Assembly: GCA_017434855.1 (NCBI GenBank)
Contig: JAFRUA010000043.1
Coordinates: 1 to 61,036 of the forward strand
Length of the DNA: 61,036 nt
Direction: 5' to 3'
DNA from: Clostridia bacterium
GTDB lineage: Bacteria; Bacillota; Clostridia; Oscillospirales; Acutalibacteraceae
Under the pieces are notes generated by a model, which did no database searches, was not told where the DNA came from, and was given only the letters and a program-made list of their open reading frames with translations. Within the stretch, counting starts at the first letter, position 1. Every line of letters starts with the position of its first letter. Positions 1 to 8,442 of this stretch are shown in pieces. Made by a program: the position numbers and the translations under genes.

Positions 1-347
1 AAAGCCGCAGAATATTTCACACTTTTTTGTGAAAGTTTTGAATTTCTCATGAAATTTGATAAATTTGACCGCATCTACACTCTAATTAGCTGGTTTTCCT
101 TTTCTACTACCGGTTTTTAGAGGTGCCCAATTCGCAATTGCGGTCGCGCTGATGCGATCGGACAACCGACAGGTCAACGCCGAGAAGAAAGATTTTTCAC
201 AACAACAAGTGTGTCGATGAGAACAGAGCCTGCAAGGTTGGAATTCTAATCAAAGCGTTTTGAGTACCTGCACGGTTCTTCCGCGGGTACAGCGTTATGA
301 TTGCTGCGCACTGTCCCGCGACCTTAATTCCGAATTCCGTATTAAAT
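1..347. other. non-coding end region with repeat arm
   Basis: I see no convincing gene here. The stretch holds a small hairpin near 15-35 (TTTCAC/GTGAAA), the right arm of a palindromic repeat at 112-128 (GTTTTTAGAGGTGCCC), a short heptad-like flank at 129-145 (AATTCGC AATTGCGG), and an AATTCCG-type repeat near 323-335. The ORFs in it have no ribosome binding sites and read through repeat sequence. Confidence 0.6.
112..145. repeat. right arm of palindromic element plus AATTGCG heptads
   Basis: Bases 112-128 match the right terminal arm of the elements at 6270-6323 and 60861-61021. The sequence continues into AATTCGC AATTGCGG, which recurs as AATTGCG AATTGCGG near 17720-17735. An ATAAATTTGAC string at about 59-69 is shared with the interior of the 60.9 kb copy, so a diverged long element may run in from the left. 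A left arm is not visible. Confidence 0.6.
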
Positions 348-1013
348 TCAGTATTTCAGCTCTTTGTTCTCTCCGACCAGCCCCGGCCACGCCCCCTGCT
401 TCATCAGCGGTTCACGGTCCGGGTGAGAGAGCACCCACTTGTTCTTTTGCAGCAGCAGCCGCGCTTCGCCCGTGGGGGCAGCAGGCTTTTCGGTCAGCGG
501 CGTGTTGGTGCCGCGCGGCAAAATCACCACGGTCTTGAATCCCGCGTCGCACACGCGGCAGGGCGACAGGTGCAGCGTCGTCTGGAACAGCTCGATCGCC
601 GTCCCCTTCGGCACAAAGAACACGGTTTCGTCGCCGACGTGAAAGCAGTTGTCTTTGATCTGCCAGGTGTGGCCCAGCACCAGCATCAGGTCCGTCGCGG
701 CCACGTTGATCTCCGACCCCTTGTGGTACTCGAACCCGTTGTAGGTCGTGTTGCGTCCGTTGCAGTACCCGATCTGGATCGGCATTCCGCCATAGAGCAC
801 GACTTCGATTTCGTCAAACGGCGGCAGCGCCTCCAGCGAAGGGTCCGATGCAACATAGACGTTGCCGGCTTCCGGGATGGCGGTCTGCGTTTCCAGATAC
901 GCCGTCAGGGGCGCAAACAGCGCCGGGTCCAGCACCTTTCCGAACGTGCAAAAGTCATCGTCAAACACGCTGCGGACCGTGACGTCGTTGACTTCATTCA
1001 ACCGCGCCAGCAT
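348..1013 (-). CDS. DUF4867 family protein
   Basis: This 221-residue soluble protein resembles the DUF4867 family found beside sugar-catabolic genes in Firmicutes. Its beta-rich, cupin-like look (VNVAATDLMLVLGH, ETVFFVPKGTAIELFQTTLH, CRVCDAGFKTVVILPRGTN) fits a small-molecule isomerase or lyase fold, but no function is proven by sequence. I chose ATG at 1013 because AAGGAG lies about 10 nt upstream; the longer frame to 1088 lies inside the upstream gene. It overlaps the end of the GH31 gene by 20 nt, which implies translational coupling and a shared substrate. From memory, DUF4867 proteins also occur in sulfoquinovose transaldolase clusters. Family assignment is moderately sure and function is unknown. 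Confidence 0.72.
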   Translation of the reverse strand: MLARLNEVNDVTVRSVFDDDFCTFGKVLDPALFAPLTAYLETQTAIPEAGNVYVASDPSLEALPPFDEIEVVLYGGMPIQIGYCNGRNTTYNGFEYHKGSEINVAATDLMLVLGHTWQIKDNCFHVGDETVFFVPKGTAIELFQTTLHLSPCRVCDAGFKTVVILPRGTNTPLTEKPAAPTGEARLLLQKNKWVLSHPDREPLMKQGAWPGLVGENKELKY

Positions 1014-3033
1014 AAATCTCACTCTCCTTCGGGAAGTGCAGCGATTTGAACAGGTCGCGCACCGCCCGGTCGGCGTCTTTGCGCACAAAGACCGGGATGG
1101 AGCCGACCGGGGCTTCCACCGTATGGGTGCCGCCGCGGTATTCTTTTCCGCTGGGACCGTGGATCCAAACGTCGTCCGGCAGCCAGACCTCGCGCGTCAC
1201 GGCGTCCTCCTCAAGCACCGGAGCGACCAGGATGTCGCGCCCGAGCAGGTATTCATGCAGCTCGCTGTAGGCCTGCGGCTCGTCGTAATAGAAGAACAGC
1301 GGGCGCACGATGCCGACGCCGGTTTCGCTGTTGTATTTGTCCGCCGCCATCAGGTACGGCTTGAGCAGCGCATGGTTGCGGCTCATGGCGGCGCCGTGGC
1401 GCAGCACCGGCTCGCTGGCGTCAAACTGGGCGTTGAGGTCGGGATTCAGCCCCTCGTGCCCGCGCAGCACCGGCGTGAAGGCGTTCATCTCGCACCAGCG
1501 CATAAACAGTTCTTCCGACCGTTTCAGGTTCATGAAGGTCGTGTAACCGCCGATGTCGGAATGACTCAGGCCAAAGCCGCAGCAGGTCAGCGACAGCATG
1601 GCCGGGATGACAGACGGCAGTCCGAGGTCAAAGGTGAAGTCCACATGGTTGTCGCCGTTCCACATCATGGTGGAATACTTCACGGTGTCGGTGAAGCCGG
1701 CGCGGGTGAAGAACATGATCTTGCCCTCTTTGCCGGTCTCCTGCAGCGCCTCGCGGTTGACCCTTGCCCAGCGCGCGGGCCAGGTGTTGTGGACGATGTA
1801 GGGGTCCTCGCCGCTGAACAGCACGCAGTCCGTCGGCAGATATTCGCCGAAGTCGGCCATCCAGCCCGCCAGGCCGAAACCGATCAGATTCTCTTTGATG
1901 ACGCCCTTGATCCAGTCATAAGCGTCGGGGTTCGTCAGGTCCACCATCGCGGCGGGGAAGGTCGTAATCGTGACCAGATAGTCGTTGCCGTCCTTGTCCT
2001 TGACGCAGTAGCCGTTTTCGGCCGCGATTTTGTACAGCGGCTTTTCCACCGCAAGGAAGGGATTGCAGTAGCCGAGGATTTTGACGCCCTTTTCTGCGTA
2101 CTCCTTCACGCGCTTGTCAAGGTCGGGATACAGCTCTTTGTCCCATTCCCAGTTCCAGAACAACTGCTTGCCCACTGCGGTGACGCGGCGGCCCTCCCAG
2201 TCCTGGATCCACACACCGCAAACGGCCATGTCGTGATCCAGCGCGGTCTGCAGCTTTTTGTCCATGATCTCAGTGCCGCCCTGAATGCCGAGGATTTCAC
2301 CGTCAAAGACCCAGTCCGGCAGCGTGATCTGGCGCCCGAGCAGGTCGGTCAGGTTGGTCAGCACCGCTTCAAACGTGTCGCCGAAGCCGAGATAGACCGG
2401 CGCGATCTGATTCATCTGGACGCGGTGCTCGGTGCCGGACGTGAAATCAAAGCGGGTGATCGCAGTGGCGTCGGTATGGAAGAAGTATTTGCGGCTGGAT
2501 AAAAACGTCGGCTGCACATAATAGGACGCATACTTTTCAAACTTTTTGACCCGCTCGGGGTGATGGATGCCCAGCGCGTTTTTGACCAGCTTTTCCGCCA
2601 CCTGGCCGGCGTTGACATGCTCGCTGACCCAGACGTTTGCCTTTTGACCGCGCAGGTCAAAATGCGTAAAGGTCTCGCCGGTGCCGTAAACGGACTCCTC
2701 TTTCACCGCCGGCAGCTTGAACCAGAGCTTTTTGTCCGCTTCAATACCGGTCAGCGTCACCTTGAGCCGTTCGCCGCCATATTGCAGCTCAAAGACCGCC
2801 TGCCCCTCGGTCAGGGTCACAACGGCGGTGTCGCCCTCTTTTTTGACCGCCTGAATAAACAGCGGGTGGCGGCGCAGCACCTTTTCTTTCAGCTTGAACG
2901 AACCGCGGTTCATCGTATAATCGCTCTTTTGCTCCCCAACCTCGCAAAAGACGTCGCCCACACGGAACGCGCCCAGCACGCGCCCGCCGCGCGAAACAGA
3001 AAACCAGCTTTCTTGGAACTTGAATTTCAGCAT
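994..3033 (-). CDS. GH31 glycosidase, YihQ (sulfoquinovosidase)-like
   Basis: This 679-residue glycoside hydrolase family 31 enzyme is closest in motif spacing to E. coli YihQ. The nucleophile is D394 in WMADFGEYLP and the acid/base is D461 in MWNGDNHVDF. Compared with the sulfoquinovose-binding residues of YihQ as I remember them, Q251, Q277, W293 and Y497 (DIGGY) are kept, but the sulfonate-binding arginine (R301 in YihQ) is Q290 here. It may therefore act on an ordinary alpha-glucoside or another anionic sugar. There is no signal peptide, so it is cytosolic. The start at 3033 has AGGAGGG 5-6 nt upstream; the longer frame to 3192 would contain the promoter. It is the first gene of an operon with DUF4867. 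Confidence 0.9.
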   Translation of the reverse strand: MLKFKFQESWFSVSRGGRVLGAFRVGDVFCEVGEQKSDYTMNRGSFKLKEKVLRRHPLFIQAVKKEGDTAVVTLTEGQAVFELQYGGERLKVTLTGIEADKKLWFKLPAVKEESVYGTGETFTHFDLRGQKANVWVSEHVNAGQVAEKLVKNALGIHHPERVKKFEKYASYYVQPTFLSSRKYFFHTDATAITRFDFTSGTEHRVQMNQIAPVYLGFGDTFEAVLTNLTDLLGRQITLPDWVFDGEILGIQGGTEIMDKKLQTALDHDMAVCGVWIQDWEGRRVTAVGKQLFWNWEWDKELYPDLDKRVKEYAEKGVKILGYCNPFLAVEKPLYKIAAENGYCVKDKDGNDYLVTITTFPAAMVDLTNPDAYDWIKGVIKENLIGFGLAGWMADFGEYLPTDCVLFSGEDPYIVHNTWPARWARVNREALQETGKEGKIMFFTRAGFTDTVKYSTMMWNGDNHVDFTFDLGLPSVIPAMLSLTCCGFGLSHSDIGGYTTFMNLKRSEELFMRWCEMNAFTPVLRGHEGLNPDLNAQFDASEPVLRHGAAMSRNHALLKPYLMAADKYNSETGVGIVRPLFFYYDEPQAYSELHEYLLGRDILVAPVLEEDAVTREVWLPDDVWIHGPSGKEYRGGTHTVEAPVGSIPVFVRKDADRAVRDLFKSLHFPKESEIYAGAVE

Positions 3034-3105
3034 AAGGACCCTCCTGAATTCACCGCCGGGCGCCGTCTGATCAGCATGCGCACGGGCAGAAACATAGTCA
3101 TTATG

Positions 3106-3134
3106 ATTATATCGAACTTGGGCAAATTTGTCAA
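3106..3134 (-). promoter_or_regulatory. SigA-type promoter of the GH31-DUF4867 operon
   Basis: On the minus strand TTGACA (3134-3129) is followed after exactly 17 nt by TATAAT (3111-3106), a perfect consensus. It leaves a leader of about 65 nt before the ATG at 3033. No operator is obvious. Confidence 0.85.
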
Positions 3135-3190
3135 TATCACAACGCCGGATTCTGCAAACAGAATACGGAACGCAGAAACCGTCCGCTGCC

Positions 3191-3219
3191 AAAAATCCCG
3201 CCGGATGTGCCGACGGGAT
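3191..3219 (-). terminator. rho-independent terminator after the LRR protein gene
   Basis: The stem ATCCCG..CGGGAT with an extra CCGG/CCGA pairing is followed on the minus strand by TTTTT. It sits about 20 nt past the stop codon at 3241 and separates that gene from the GH31 promoter. Confidence 0.8.
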
Positions 3220-3240
3220 CGTTTTGTTGTGTTCGGTTGA

Positions 3241-4401
3241 TTATCGGTACTGATTCGGGTTCTGCGGCGGATATCCCTGCCGGTTCTGCGGCTGCGCCGG
3301 GCGAGCCTGCGGCGGCGCGATGGTTTCATCCAGCGAATGGTCGGCCGGCGGATCCTTCGGCGGCTGCGTCTTGTCTTTTTTCAAAAGCAGCGCCAGCACA
3401 ATGACGATTGCCAGAATCAGCACGGCAACAACCGCGATAAAAATGACCGGCAGCAGATTCTTTTTCTCTTTTGCTTCCTTCTTCTCTGTGCCTTCGGTTG
3501 CTTTTTCGGTTGCAGAGGGCGCGGCCGGCTGCGTGTCGGTCGGCGCGTCAGTCTGTGTCGGCTCGGTCGCCGGCTCGCTCGTTGTTCCGTCTGTCGGGTC
3601 GGTCTGCGGTTCCGTGTCCTCGCTGAAATGCATCTGCAGCCCGTATTCCATAATGTTCGCAAACGGATCGTTGTAGCTGAGCACGGCTTCCCATTGTGCC
3701 TGGGTTCCGGCGTAATAGACGTCCTTCAGGGCTTCGCAGCCGTCAAACGCGCCTTCATTGATGTACAGGACGCCGGTCGGGATGGTGATCTCGGTCAGAT
3801 TGCTGCCCGTGAATGCGCTTTGGCTGACGGTGTTCACCGTGTCGGGGATCGCGAACGACGTCTCTTCCCTGCCGAGCGGATACTGAATCAGGTTGGTTTT
3901 CTCTTTGTTATACAGCACGCCGGCGTCGTCGCTGCAAAAGATATAGTTATAAGGACTGACTTTGAATTCCGTAATGCCCGTGCAGGCCATAAAAGCCGAA
4001 TCGGCAATTTCCGTTACGCCGTCCGGAATCTCAACCGTCTGCAGCGCGCTGCAATAGGCAAAGGCGCTGCCGATGCTTTCCAGCGTATCGGGGAACGCGA
4101 TCTCTTCCATGCTGTCACAGGTCACAAACGCGCCGTCGCCGATCGACGTCACGCCGGATTCGATCACAACAGCCGTGATCACAGATACATAATCTGCCCA
4201 CGGCACTTCGTCTGTGTCTGCCCAACTGTCCATCTCTCCGCTGCCGCTGATCGTCAGGGTGCCGTCTTCGCCAAGGATCCACGTCAGGTCGTCACCGCAG
4301 GTTCCGCTGTCAATCGGCTCGGCAAAGGCAAAAGGAACCGTCAGCACCAGAAAAAGCACCGCAAGCAGCACGGTAAAAAAACGTTTGGTCTGCTTCATCA
4401 T
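3241..4401 (-). CDS. BspA-like leucine-rich repeat surface protein, membrane-anchored
   Basis: This 386-residue protein has a signal peptide (residues about 4-26, ending FAFA) and an N-terminal beta segment (GTCGDDLTWILGEDGTLTIS) typical of Clostridia LRR_5 proteins. It then has several BspA-type leucine-rich repeats (for example IPDGVTEIADSAFMACTG), a Thr/Pro/Glu-rich linker of about 50 residues, one membrane helix (LPVIFIAVVAVLILAIVIVL) and a Gln/Pro-rich tail. Such proteins are displayed outside the cell and usually bind host or matrix ligands. The start at 4401 has AAGGAG 6 nt upstream. The gene has its own promoter and terminator. The ligand cannot be deduced. Confidence 0.82.
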   Translation of the reverse strand: MMKQTKRFFTVLLAVLFLVLTVPFAFAEPIDSGTCGDDLTWILGEDGTLTISGSGEMDSWADTDEVPWADYVSVITAVVIESGVTSIGDGAFVTCDSMEEIAFPDTLESIGSAFAYCSALQTVEIPDGVTEIADSAFMACTGITEFKVSPYNYIFCSDDAGVLYNKEKTNLIQYPLGREETSFAIPDTVNTVSQSAFTGSNLTEITIPTGVLYINEGAFDGCEALKDVYYAGTQAQWEAVLSYNDPFANIMEYGLQMHFSEDTEPQTDPTDGTTSEPATEPTQTDAPTDTQPAAPSATEKATEGTEKKEAKEKKNLLPVIFIAVVAVLILAIVIVLALLLKKDKTQPPKDPPADHSLDETIAPPQARPAQPQNRQGYPPQNPNQYR

Positions 4402-4429
4402 CAAACACTCCTTTGTGATTGTTGTGTTC

Positions 4430-4458
4430 AGTATAGCACACTCCCGCGCAAATTGCAA
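4430..4458 (-). promoter_or_regulatory. SigA-type promoter of the LRR protein gene
   Basis: The minus strand reads TTGCAA, 17 nt, TATACT, about 30 nt upstream of the start at 4401. Confidence 0.75.
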
Positions 4459-4489
4459 GATTTTTTGCATCGCTCCGGGCCGCCGCCTC

Positions 4490-4518
4490 TTGACGGTGCC
4501 GGTCCTTTATGCTATGAT
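4490..4518 (+). promoter_or_regulatory. SigA-type promoter of trmO
   Basis: TTGACG (4490-4495), 17 nt and TATGAT (4513-4518) lie 34 nt upstream of the trmO start. It is divergent from the LRR gene promoter and probably also drives the AEC transporter gene. Confidence 0.8.
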
Positions 4519-4551
4519 AAGTACCGAAATCACTCAGAAAGGAGACGCCGC

Positions 4552-5262
4552 ATGGAACCATTGACCCTGACGCCGGTCGCGGTGTATCACTGCGGCTTTC
4601 CGACCAAATTCGGTCTGCCGCGGCAAAGCGGGGTGGCCCCGGACCTGCACGGCGAGATCGTGTTTTTGCCGCCCTTTCGCAACCCGGACTTTCTGCGCGG
4701 CATCGAGGCGTTCTCTCACCTGTGGCTGCTGTGGCGGTTCAACGAAGCGCCGAGCGTTTCGCCGACCGTCCGCCCGCCAAAGCTGGGCGGCAACAAACGC
4801 GTGGGTGTGTTTGCCAGCCGGTCGCCCTTTCGCCCCAACCCGCTGGGCCTGTCCTGCGTAAAGCTGGAGGGCGTGACCGACACGGCGCAGGGCAAGGTGC
4901 TGCGCGTTTCCGGCGGCGACCTGATGGACGGCACCGTGATCTTTGACGTCAAGCCCTATCTGCCCTATGCCGACGCCCATCCGGACGCTGCCGGCGGCTA
5001 CGCGGTTCCCGGCGACGCGGCCCGCCTGAAGGTCGTCATCCCGCCGGAGCTGGAAGCGGCGATCCCCGCCGACGGACTGTCCGCGCTGACCGAAGCGCTG
5101 GCGCAGGACCCGCGCCCGGGGTATCAGACCGACCCGGACCGCACCTACTATCTGCCGTACGCGGGCTTTGACGTCGGTTTCACCGTTTGCGGCGGCACTG
5201 TGACCGTCACCGAAATCAAAGAGCTGAATCAAGCCATAGATGCGAGGCCATCCTATGATTGA
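4552..5262 (+). CDS. trmO: TrmO-like tRNA (t6A37) N6-methyltransferase
   Basis: This 236-residue protein belongs to the TrmO/YaeB/VirR (UPF0066) family, which methylates N6-threonylcarbamoyladenosine-37 in tRNA with S-adenosylmethionine. The hallmark RSPFRPNPLGLS segment is present (about residues 90-101), as is the N-terminal VAVYHCGFPTKFGLPRQSG substrate loop and the GGDLMDGT motif. The length is typical of the family. ATG at 4552 has AAAGGAG 7 nt upstream; the very long frame upstream is a shadow of the LRR gene. The last 8 nt overlap the start of the AEC transporter, so the two are co-translated. Confidence 0.9.
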   Translation: MEPLTLTPVAVYHCGFPTKFGLPRQSGVAPDLHGEIVFLPPFRNPDFLRGIEAFSHLWLLWRFNEAPSVSPTVRPPKLGGNKRVGVFASRSPFRPNPLGLSCVKLEGVTDTAQGKVLRVSGGDLMDGTVIFDVKPYLPYADAHPDAAGGYAVPGDAARLKVVIPPELEAAIPADGLSALTEALAQDPRPGYQTDPDRTYYLPYAGFDVGFTVCGGTVTVTEIKELNQAIDARPSYD

Positions 5263-6265
5263 CGTGTTTTTGTTTTCTTTCAACGCAGTCATGCCGATCA
5301 TTCTTTTGATGGGCCTTGGCATGCTGCTGAAAAAGCTGCGCTTTGCCGACGACGCATTTTTCAAGAAGGCAAACGCGCTGGTCTTTCATGTGTTTTTGCC
5401 GCTGCTGCTGTTTTGCAACATCTATGAGATCGAAACGCTCTCTGACGTGAGCTGGGGCGTGATCGGCTACATCTGCGTCATCGTGCTGCTTTTGGCGTTC
5501 ATCGGCGCCGCACTGGCAAAGCTGTTCATCCCAAACCGGCTGCAAAAGGGGCCGTTCATTCAGTGCGTGTTCCGCTCCAACTGCGCCATCGTCGGCATTC
5601 CCCTGGCCGACGCGCTGGGCGGGGCACCCGCGGTTGCGTTCATGGCGGTCGCCACGGCGGCGACCATTCCGCTGTTCAACACGCTGGCGGTGATCGTGCT
5701 GTCGTATCATTCCGACGCCGACAAAAAGCCGTCGGTGCGCCAGACGTTGCTGCGCACGGTCAAAAATCCGCTGATCATCAGTGTGGCGCTGGGCCTTCTG
5801 GTGATCGGGCTGCGTGCGCTGCTGCCGCTGAAAAGCGACGGCACACCCGTGTTTTTGCTTTCGCGGGACTGCGAGTTCCTGTTCTCCACCCTGTCCACGG
5901 CGGCAAAAGCGGCCACCCCCCTGGCGCTGGTGGTGCTGGGCGCACGGTTTGATTTTTCCGCGGTCAAAGGCATGCGGCGGCAGATCGTGCTGGGTACGTT
6001 CATGCGCATCGTGTTTGCGCCGCTCTTGGCCATCGGGTGCGCCGTGGCGCTGCACCGCACCGGACTGCTGTCATTCACGGCCGTGGAGTACCCGTCGCTG
6101 GTGGCGATCTTCGGCTCGCCGATCGCCGTGTCGTCCGCCGTGATGATCGGCGAGATCGGCGGCGACGACCAGTACGGTGCGCAGCTTGTGGTGTGGACGT
6201 CGGTGTTTTCCATGTTCACGATCTTTTTGACCGTCTTTTGTATACGCGCGTTCGCGCTGATCTGA
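5255..6265 (+). CDS. AEC family (auxin efflux carrier-like) permease
   Basis: This 336-residue membrane protein has about ten hydrophobic segments in two halves, as in the AEC/BASS-like fold. It contains the typical N-terminal NAVMPIILLMGLGMLLKKL and the mid-protein FRSNCAIVGIPLADALGG. Bacterial members export or import organic acids such as malate, and the substrate here is unknown. I chose ATG at 5255 (GAGG 7 nt upstream) over 5240 because it gives a normal N-terminus. Translation is coupled to trmO through an 8-nt overlap. A palindromic repeat begins 4 nt after the stop. Confidence 0.88.
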   Translation: MIDVFLFSFNAVMPIILLMGLGMLLKKLRFADDAFFKKANALVFHVFLPLLLFCNIYEIETLSDVSWGVIGYICVIVLLLAFIGAALAKLFIPNRLQKGPFIQCVFRSNCAIVGIPLADALGGAPAVAFMAVATAATIPLFNTLAVIVLSYHSDADKKPSVRQTLLRTVKNPLIISVALGLLVIGLRALLPLKSDGTPVFLLSRDCEFLFSTLSTAAKAATPLALVVLGARFDFSAVKGMRRQIVLGTFMRIVFAPLLAIGCAVALHRTGLLSFTAVEYPSLVAIFGSPIAVSSAVMIGEIGGDDQYGAQLVVWTSVFSMFTIFLTVFCIRAFALI

Positions 6266-6269
6266 CACA

Positions 6270-6323
6270 GGGACCTCTAAAAACGCAAGTCGTTTGAGCG
6301 CGATGCAGTTTTTAGAGGCGCCC
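6270..6323. repeat. short palindromic MITE-like element
   Basis: The arms GGGACCTCTAAAAAC (6270-6284) and GTTTTTAGAGGCGCCCC (6308-6324) flank a 23-nt interior. The left arm and interior match the first 40 nt of the 161-bp copy at 60861 (AAGTCGTTTGAGCGCGRTGCAG), so this is an internally deleted or minimal version. It fills most of the gap between the AEC and GH27 genes and would form a strong hairpin in the mRNA. Confidence 0.85.
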
Positions 6324-6344
6324 CATACAGAAAGGATGCTTTTT

Positions 6345-8060
6345 ATGAAGAAAAACGATCTGCTTGCCCTTGGCGCCGCGGCCACGGCGACCGCCGCTGC
6401 CCTTGCCGGCGTCAAAAAGAAAAACGCGGATTTCTGCCCGTTCTGCGAGGCGAAGCGCCTGCTCAACAAGCTCACGCTGACCCAGGGGGTGACGCAGCGC
6501 TATGACAACGGCGCCGCCCTGACCCCACCGATGGGCTGGTCGAGCTGGAACCTGTTCGCGTCCAGAATCAACGAGGACCTGATCAAGGAGATCGCCGCTG
6601 CCATTGAGCAAAGCGGCCTTGCCGCCGCCGGCTATCGGTACGTCAACATCGACGACTGCTGGCAAAGCTCCGAGCGCGACGCGGACGGCCGCCTGCAAAG
6701 CGACAAGGCCACTTTCCCCCACGGGATCAGGGCGCTGGCCGACAGCGTGAACGCCATGGGGCTGAAACTCGGGCTGTACTCTTCCAACGGGACCAAAACC
6801 TGCGAGGACTATCCGGCGTCGCTGCGGCACGAGGCCATGGACGCCGACACGATCGCGTCCTGGGGCGTCGAGTATTTCAAATATGACTTTTGCCACAACG
6901 TCCCGATCTCGGAAAAGGCGCCGCGCGTGCGGCAGATCGAGCTGTCCGCGCCGGGCGAAGCGGCTGCGGCGATCTTTACGCCGGACGACGTCGCACTGAA
7001 GGGCAAGGCGCGCATCCTCACCGATGACAAAGACGGTGTGCGCTGGATCACCGGGCTGAGCTCGCGCGGCGGGTCGTTTTCAATCAACGTCGAAGCTCCG
7101 GAAGACGGCGACCGGGTGCTGACCCTCATCGTCGCCAAGGCATCGGACGCGGAGCGCTTTTTGCGCGTCACGGTCAACGGGAAGGACGAGTACCACCTGT
7201 ATGCCGCGCAGGGCCGCGCCCCCTTCCGCGGGGAGCGCCGCATCCAATTGACAGTCCGGCTGCAAGCGGGCATGAACACCGTGGTCTTTGACAACCCCGT
7301 CGGCTCGCGCATGGACAGCGCCGCATTACAGTACAAGCTCATGGGCCGCGAACTCAAGCGCGCCGCCAAAGACCTCGCCGCACGGACCGGCCAGCAGGAA
7401 AAGCCGATCGTCTTTTCCATCTGCGAATGGGGCTTTAACCGCCCGTGGAAATGGGGCGCCGAGGCCGGCAACCTCTGGCGGACGACCGGCGACATCAAAC
7501 CGGTGTGGCCGTCGATCCTTGCGATCTATGAGGCGACGGTGCGGCTGAGCAAGTACGCTGGCGTGGGCGGCTGGAACGATCCCGACATGCTGGAATGCGG
7601 CAACGGCAAGCTGACGCTGGAAGAGAACCGCAGCCATTTTTCGCTGTGGTGCATGATGGCGGCGCCGCTGATTCTGGGCAACGACGTGCGCAAATTCGTC
7701 AAGCCCGACGGTACGCCGAACAGCGACGACCCGCTGCTGCAGCTGCTGACCAATGAATCGCTGATCGCCATTGACCAGGACGCGCTGGGCGTCCCCTGCC
7801 GCCGGGTGCATGCCGGGCTGCGCGACATTTTGGTCAAGCCGCTGACGGGCGGCCGCGCCGCGGTGTGCGTGTTCAACAAGACCAAAGCGCCGGCAACGCT
7901 GACGCTCGATTTCAAAAAACTCTCTGACGACGCCTTTCCCGCCCTGCCGCAAAAGGCAGCATATCAGATCCGCGACGCGTGGAGCGGCGACACGTTCTCT
8001 GCCGATCAGACAAACGTCAGTGTTGCGGGCCACGGGGTCAGGGTATTTGTTGTGGAGTGA
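6345..8060 (+). CDS. GH27 alpha-galactosidase with inserted domain
   Basis: This 571-residue protein of glycoside hydrolase clan D, family 27, probably releases terminal alpha-galactose. It has the PPMGWSSWNLF start of the barrel (residues 61-71), NIDDCW (101-106), the nucleophile D181 in FKYDFC, and the acid/base motif WNDPDML (410-416). Between the fourth barrel strand and the acid/base motif lies an extra beta-rich domain (about 195-335) resembling a carbohydrate-binding module. The N-terminus has an Ala-rich hydrophobic stretch (6-23) followed by lysines, perhaps a membrane anchor, and no clear cleavage site. ATG at 6345 follows AAAGGA; upstream ATGs lie in the palindromic repeat. A terminator follows. 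Confidence 0.9.
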   Translation: MKKNDLLALGAAATATAAALAGVKKKNADFCPFCEAKRLLNKLTLTQGVTQRYDNGAALTPPMGWSSWNLFASRINEDLIKEIAAAIEQSGLAAAGYRYVNIDDCWQSSERDADGRLQSDKATFPHGIRALADSVNAMGLKLGLYSSNGTKTCEDYPASLRHEAMDADTIASWGVEYFKYDFCHNVPISEKAPRVRQIELSAPGEAAAAIFTPDDVALKGKARILTDDKDGVRWITGLSSRGGSFSINVEAPEDGDRVLTLIVAKASDAERFLRVTVNGKDEYHLYAAQGRAPFRGERRIQLTVRLQAGMNTVVFDNPVGSRMDSAALQYKLMGRELKRAAKDLAARTGQQEKPIVFSICEWGFNRPWKWGAEAGNLWRTTGDIKPVWPSILAIYEATVRLSKYAGVGGWNDPDMLECGNGKLTLEENRSHFSLWCMMAAPLILGNDVRKFVKPDGTPNSDDPLLQLLTNESLIAIDQDALGVPCRRVHAGLRDILVKPLTGGRAAVCVFNKTKAPATLTLDFKKLSDDAFPALPQKAAYQIRDAWSGDTFSADQTNVSVAGHGVRVFVVE

Positions 8061-8075
8061 GGCAAGAGGATAAAA

Positions 8076-8108
8076 GGGATTAAGGGAATAAGGGATTGAG
8101 GGATTGAG
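8076..8108. repeat. tandem short repeat, unit about GGGATTR
   Basis: Four imperfect copies of AGGGATT(A/G) with a 7-8 bp period lie immediately after the GH27 gene. It is one of several such arrays in this window, each with a different unit. Confidence 0.75.
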
Positions 8109-8138
8109 TCAGTCCGGATCGGATCACTGAAAAAAGGA

Positions 8139-8175
8139 CCTCCGCTGTGCAGTTCATGCGTGGCGGAGGTTTTTG
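8139..8175 (+). terminator. rho-independent terminator after GH27
   Basis: The stem ACCTCCGC/GCGGAGGT with a 17-nt loop is followed by TTTTTG on the plus strand. It could also work on the other strand because of an A-run upstream. Confidence 0.8.
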
Positions 8176-8396
8176 TCAGATCATGGAAAAGGCATGCGCA
8201 TGCAGGCGGCAATCAGTAATTGGCGAAGATCATCTGCAGCCCAGCGCCCGTAGTGGTCGGCGATCAGCCGACTGGGTGCGGATGGATGGCGTGTGTTTTA
8301 ACCGCCGAATCGGCGGCCACTGCAAAAGGGTCCCTTTGCCGAGCATTCAAGCGGCGGCGCGTTCCTTTCCCGCGCCGAGCCGTCAGGCGCGTACAA

Positions 8397-8442
8397 ACAA
8401 TGAACCGAAGGAGCACGCGCCCTCTTCGGTTCATTGTTTTTT
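8397..8442. terminator. long hairpin, likely bidirectional terminator
   Basis: A 16-17 bp stem (ACAATGAACCGAAG.. pairing with CTTCGGTTCATTGT) has an 8-nt loop and T6 on the plus side. On the minus side it lies 75 nt past the htrA stop, so it may end that transcript although the minus-strand T-run is weak. Confidence 0.75.

Noticed and set aside
3337-4551. Long plus-strand frame running into trmO
   Set aside because: It is antisense to the LRR protein gene; the trmO promoter and ribosome binding site lie at 4490-4550.
8181-8400. Possible tRNA or structured RNA in the GC-rich gap after GH27
   Set aside because: No cloverleaf, T-loop (GGTTCRA) or acceptor pairing could be made.
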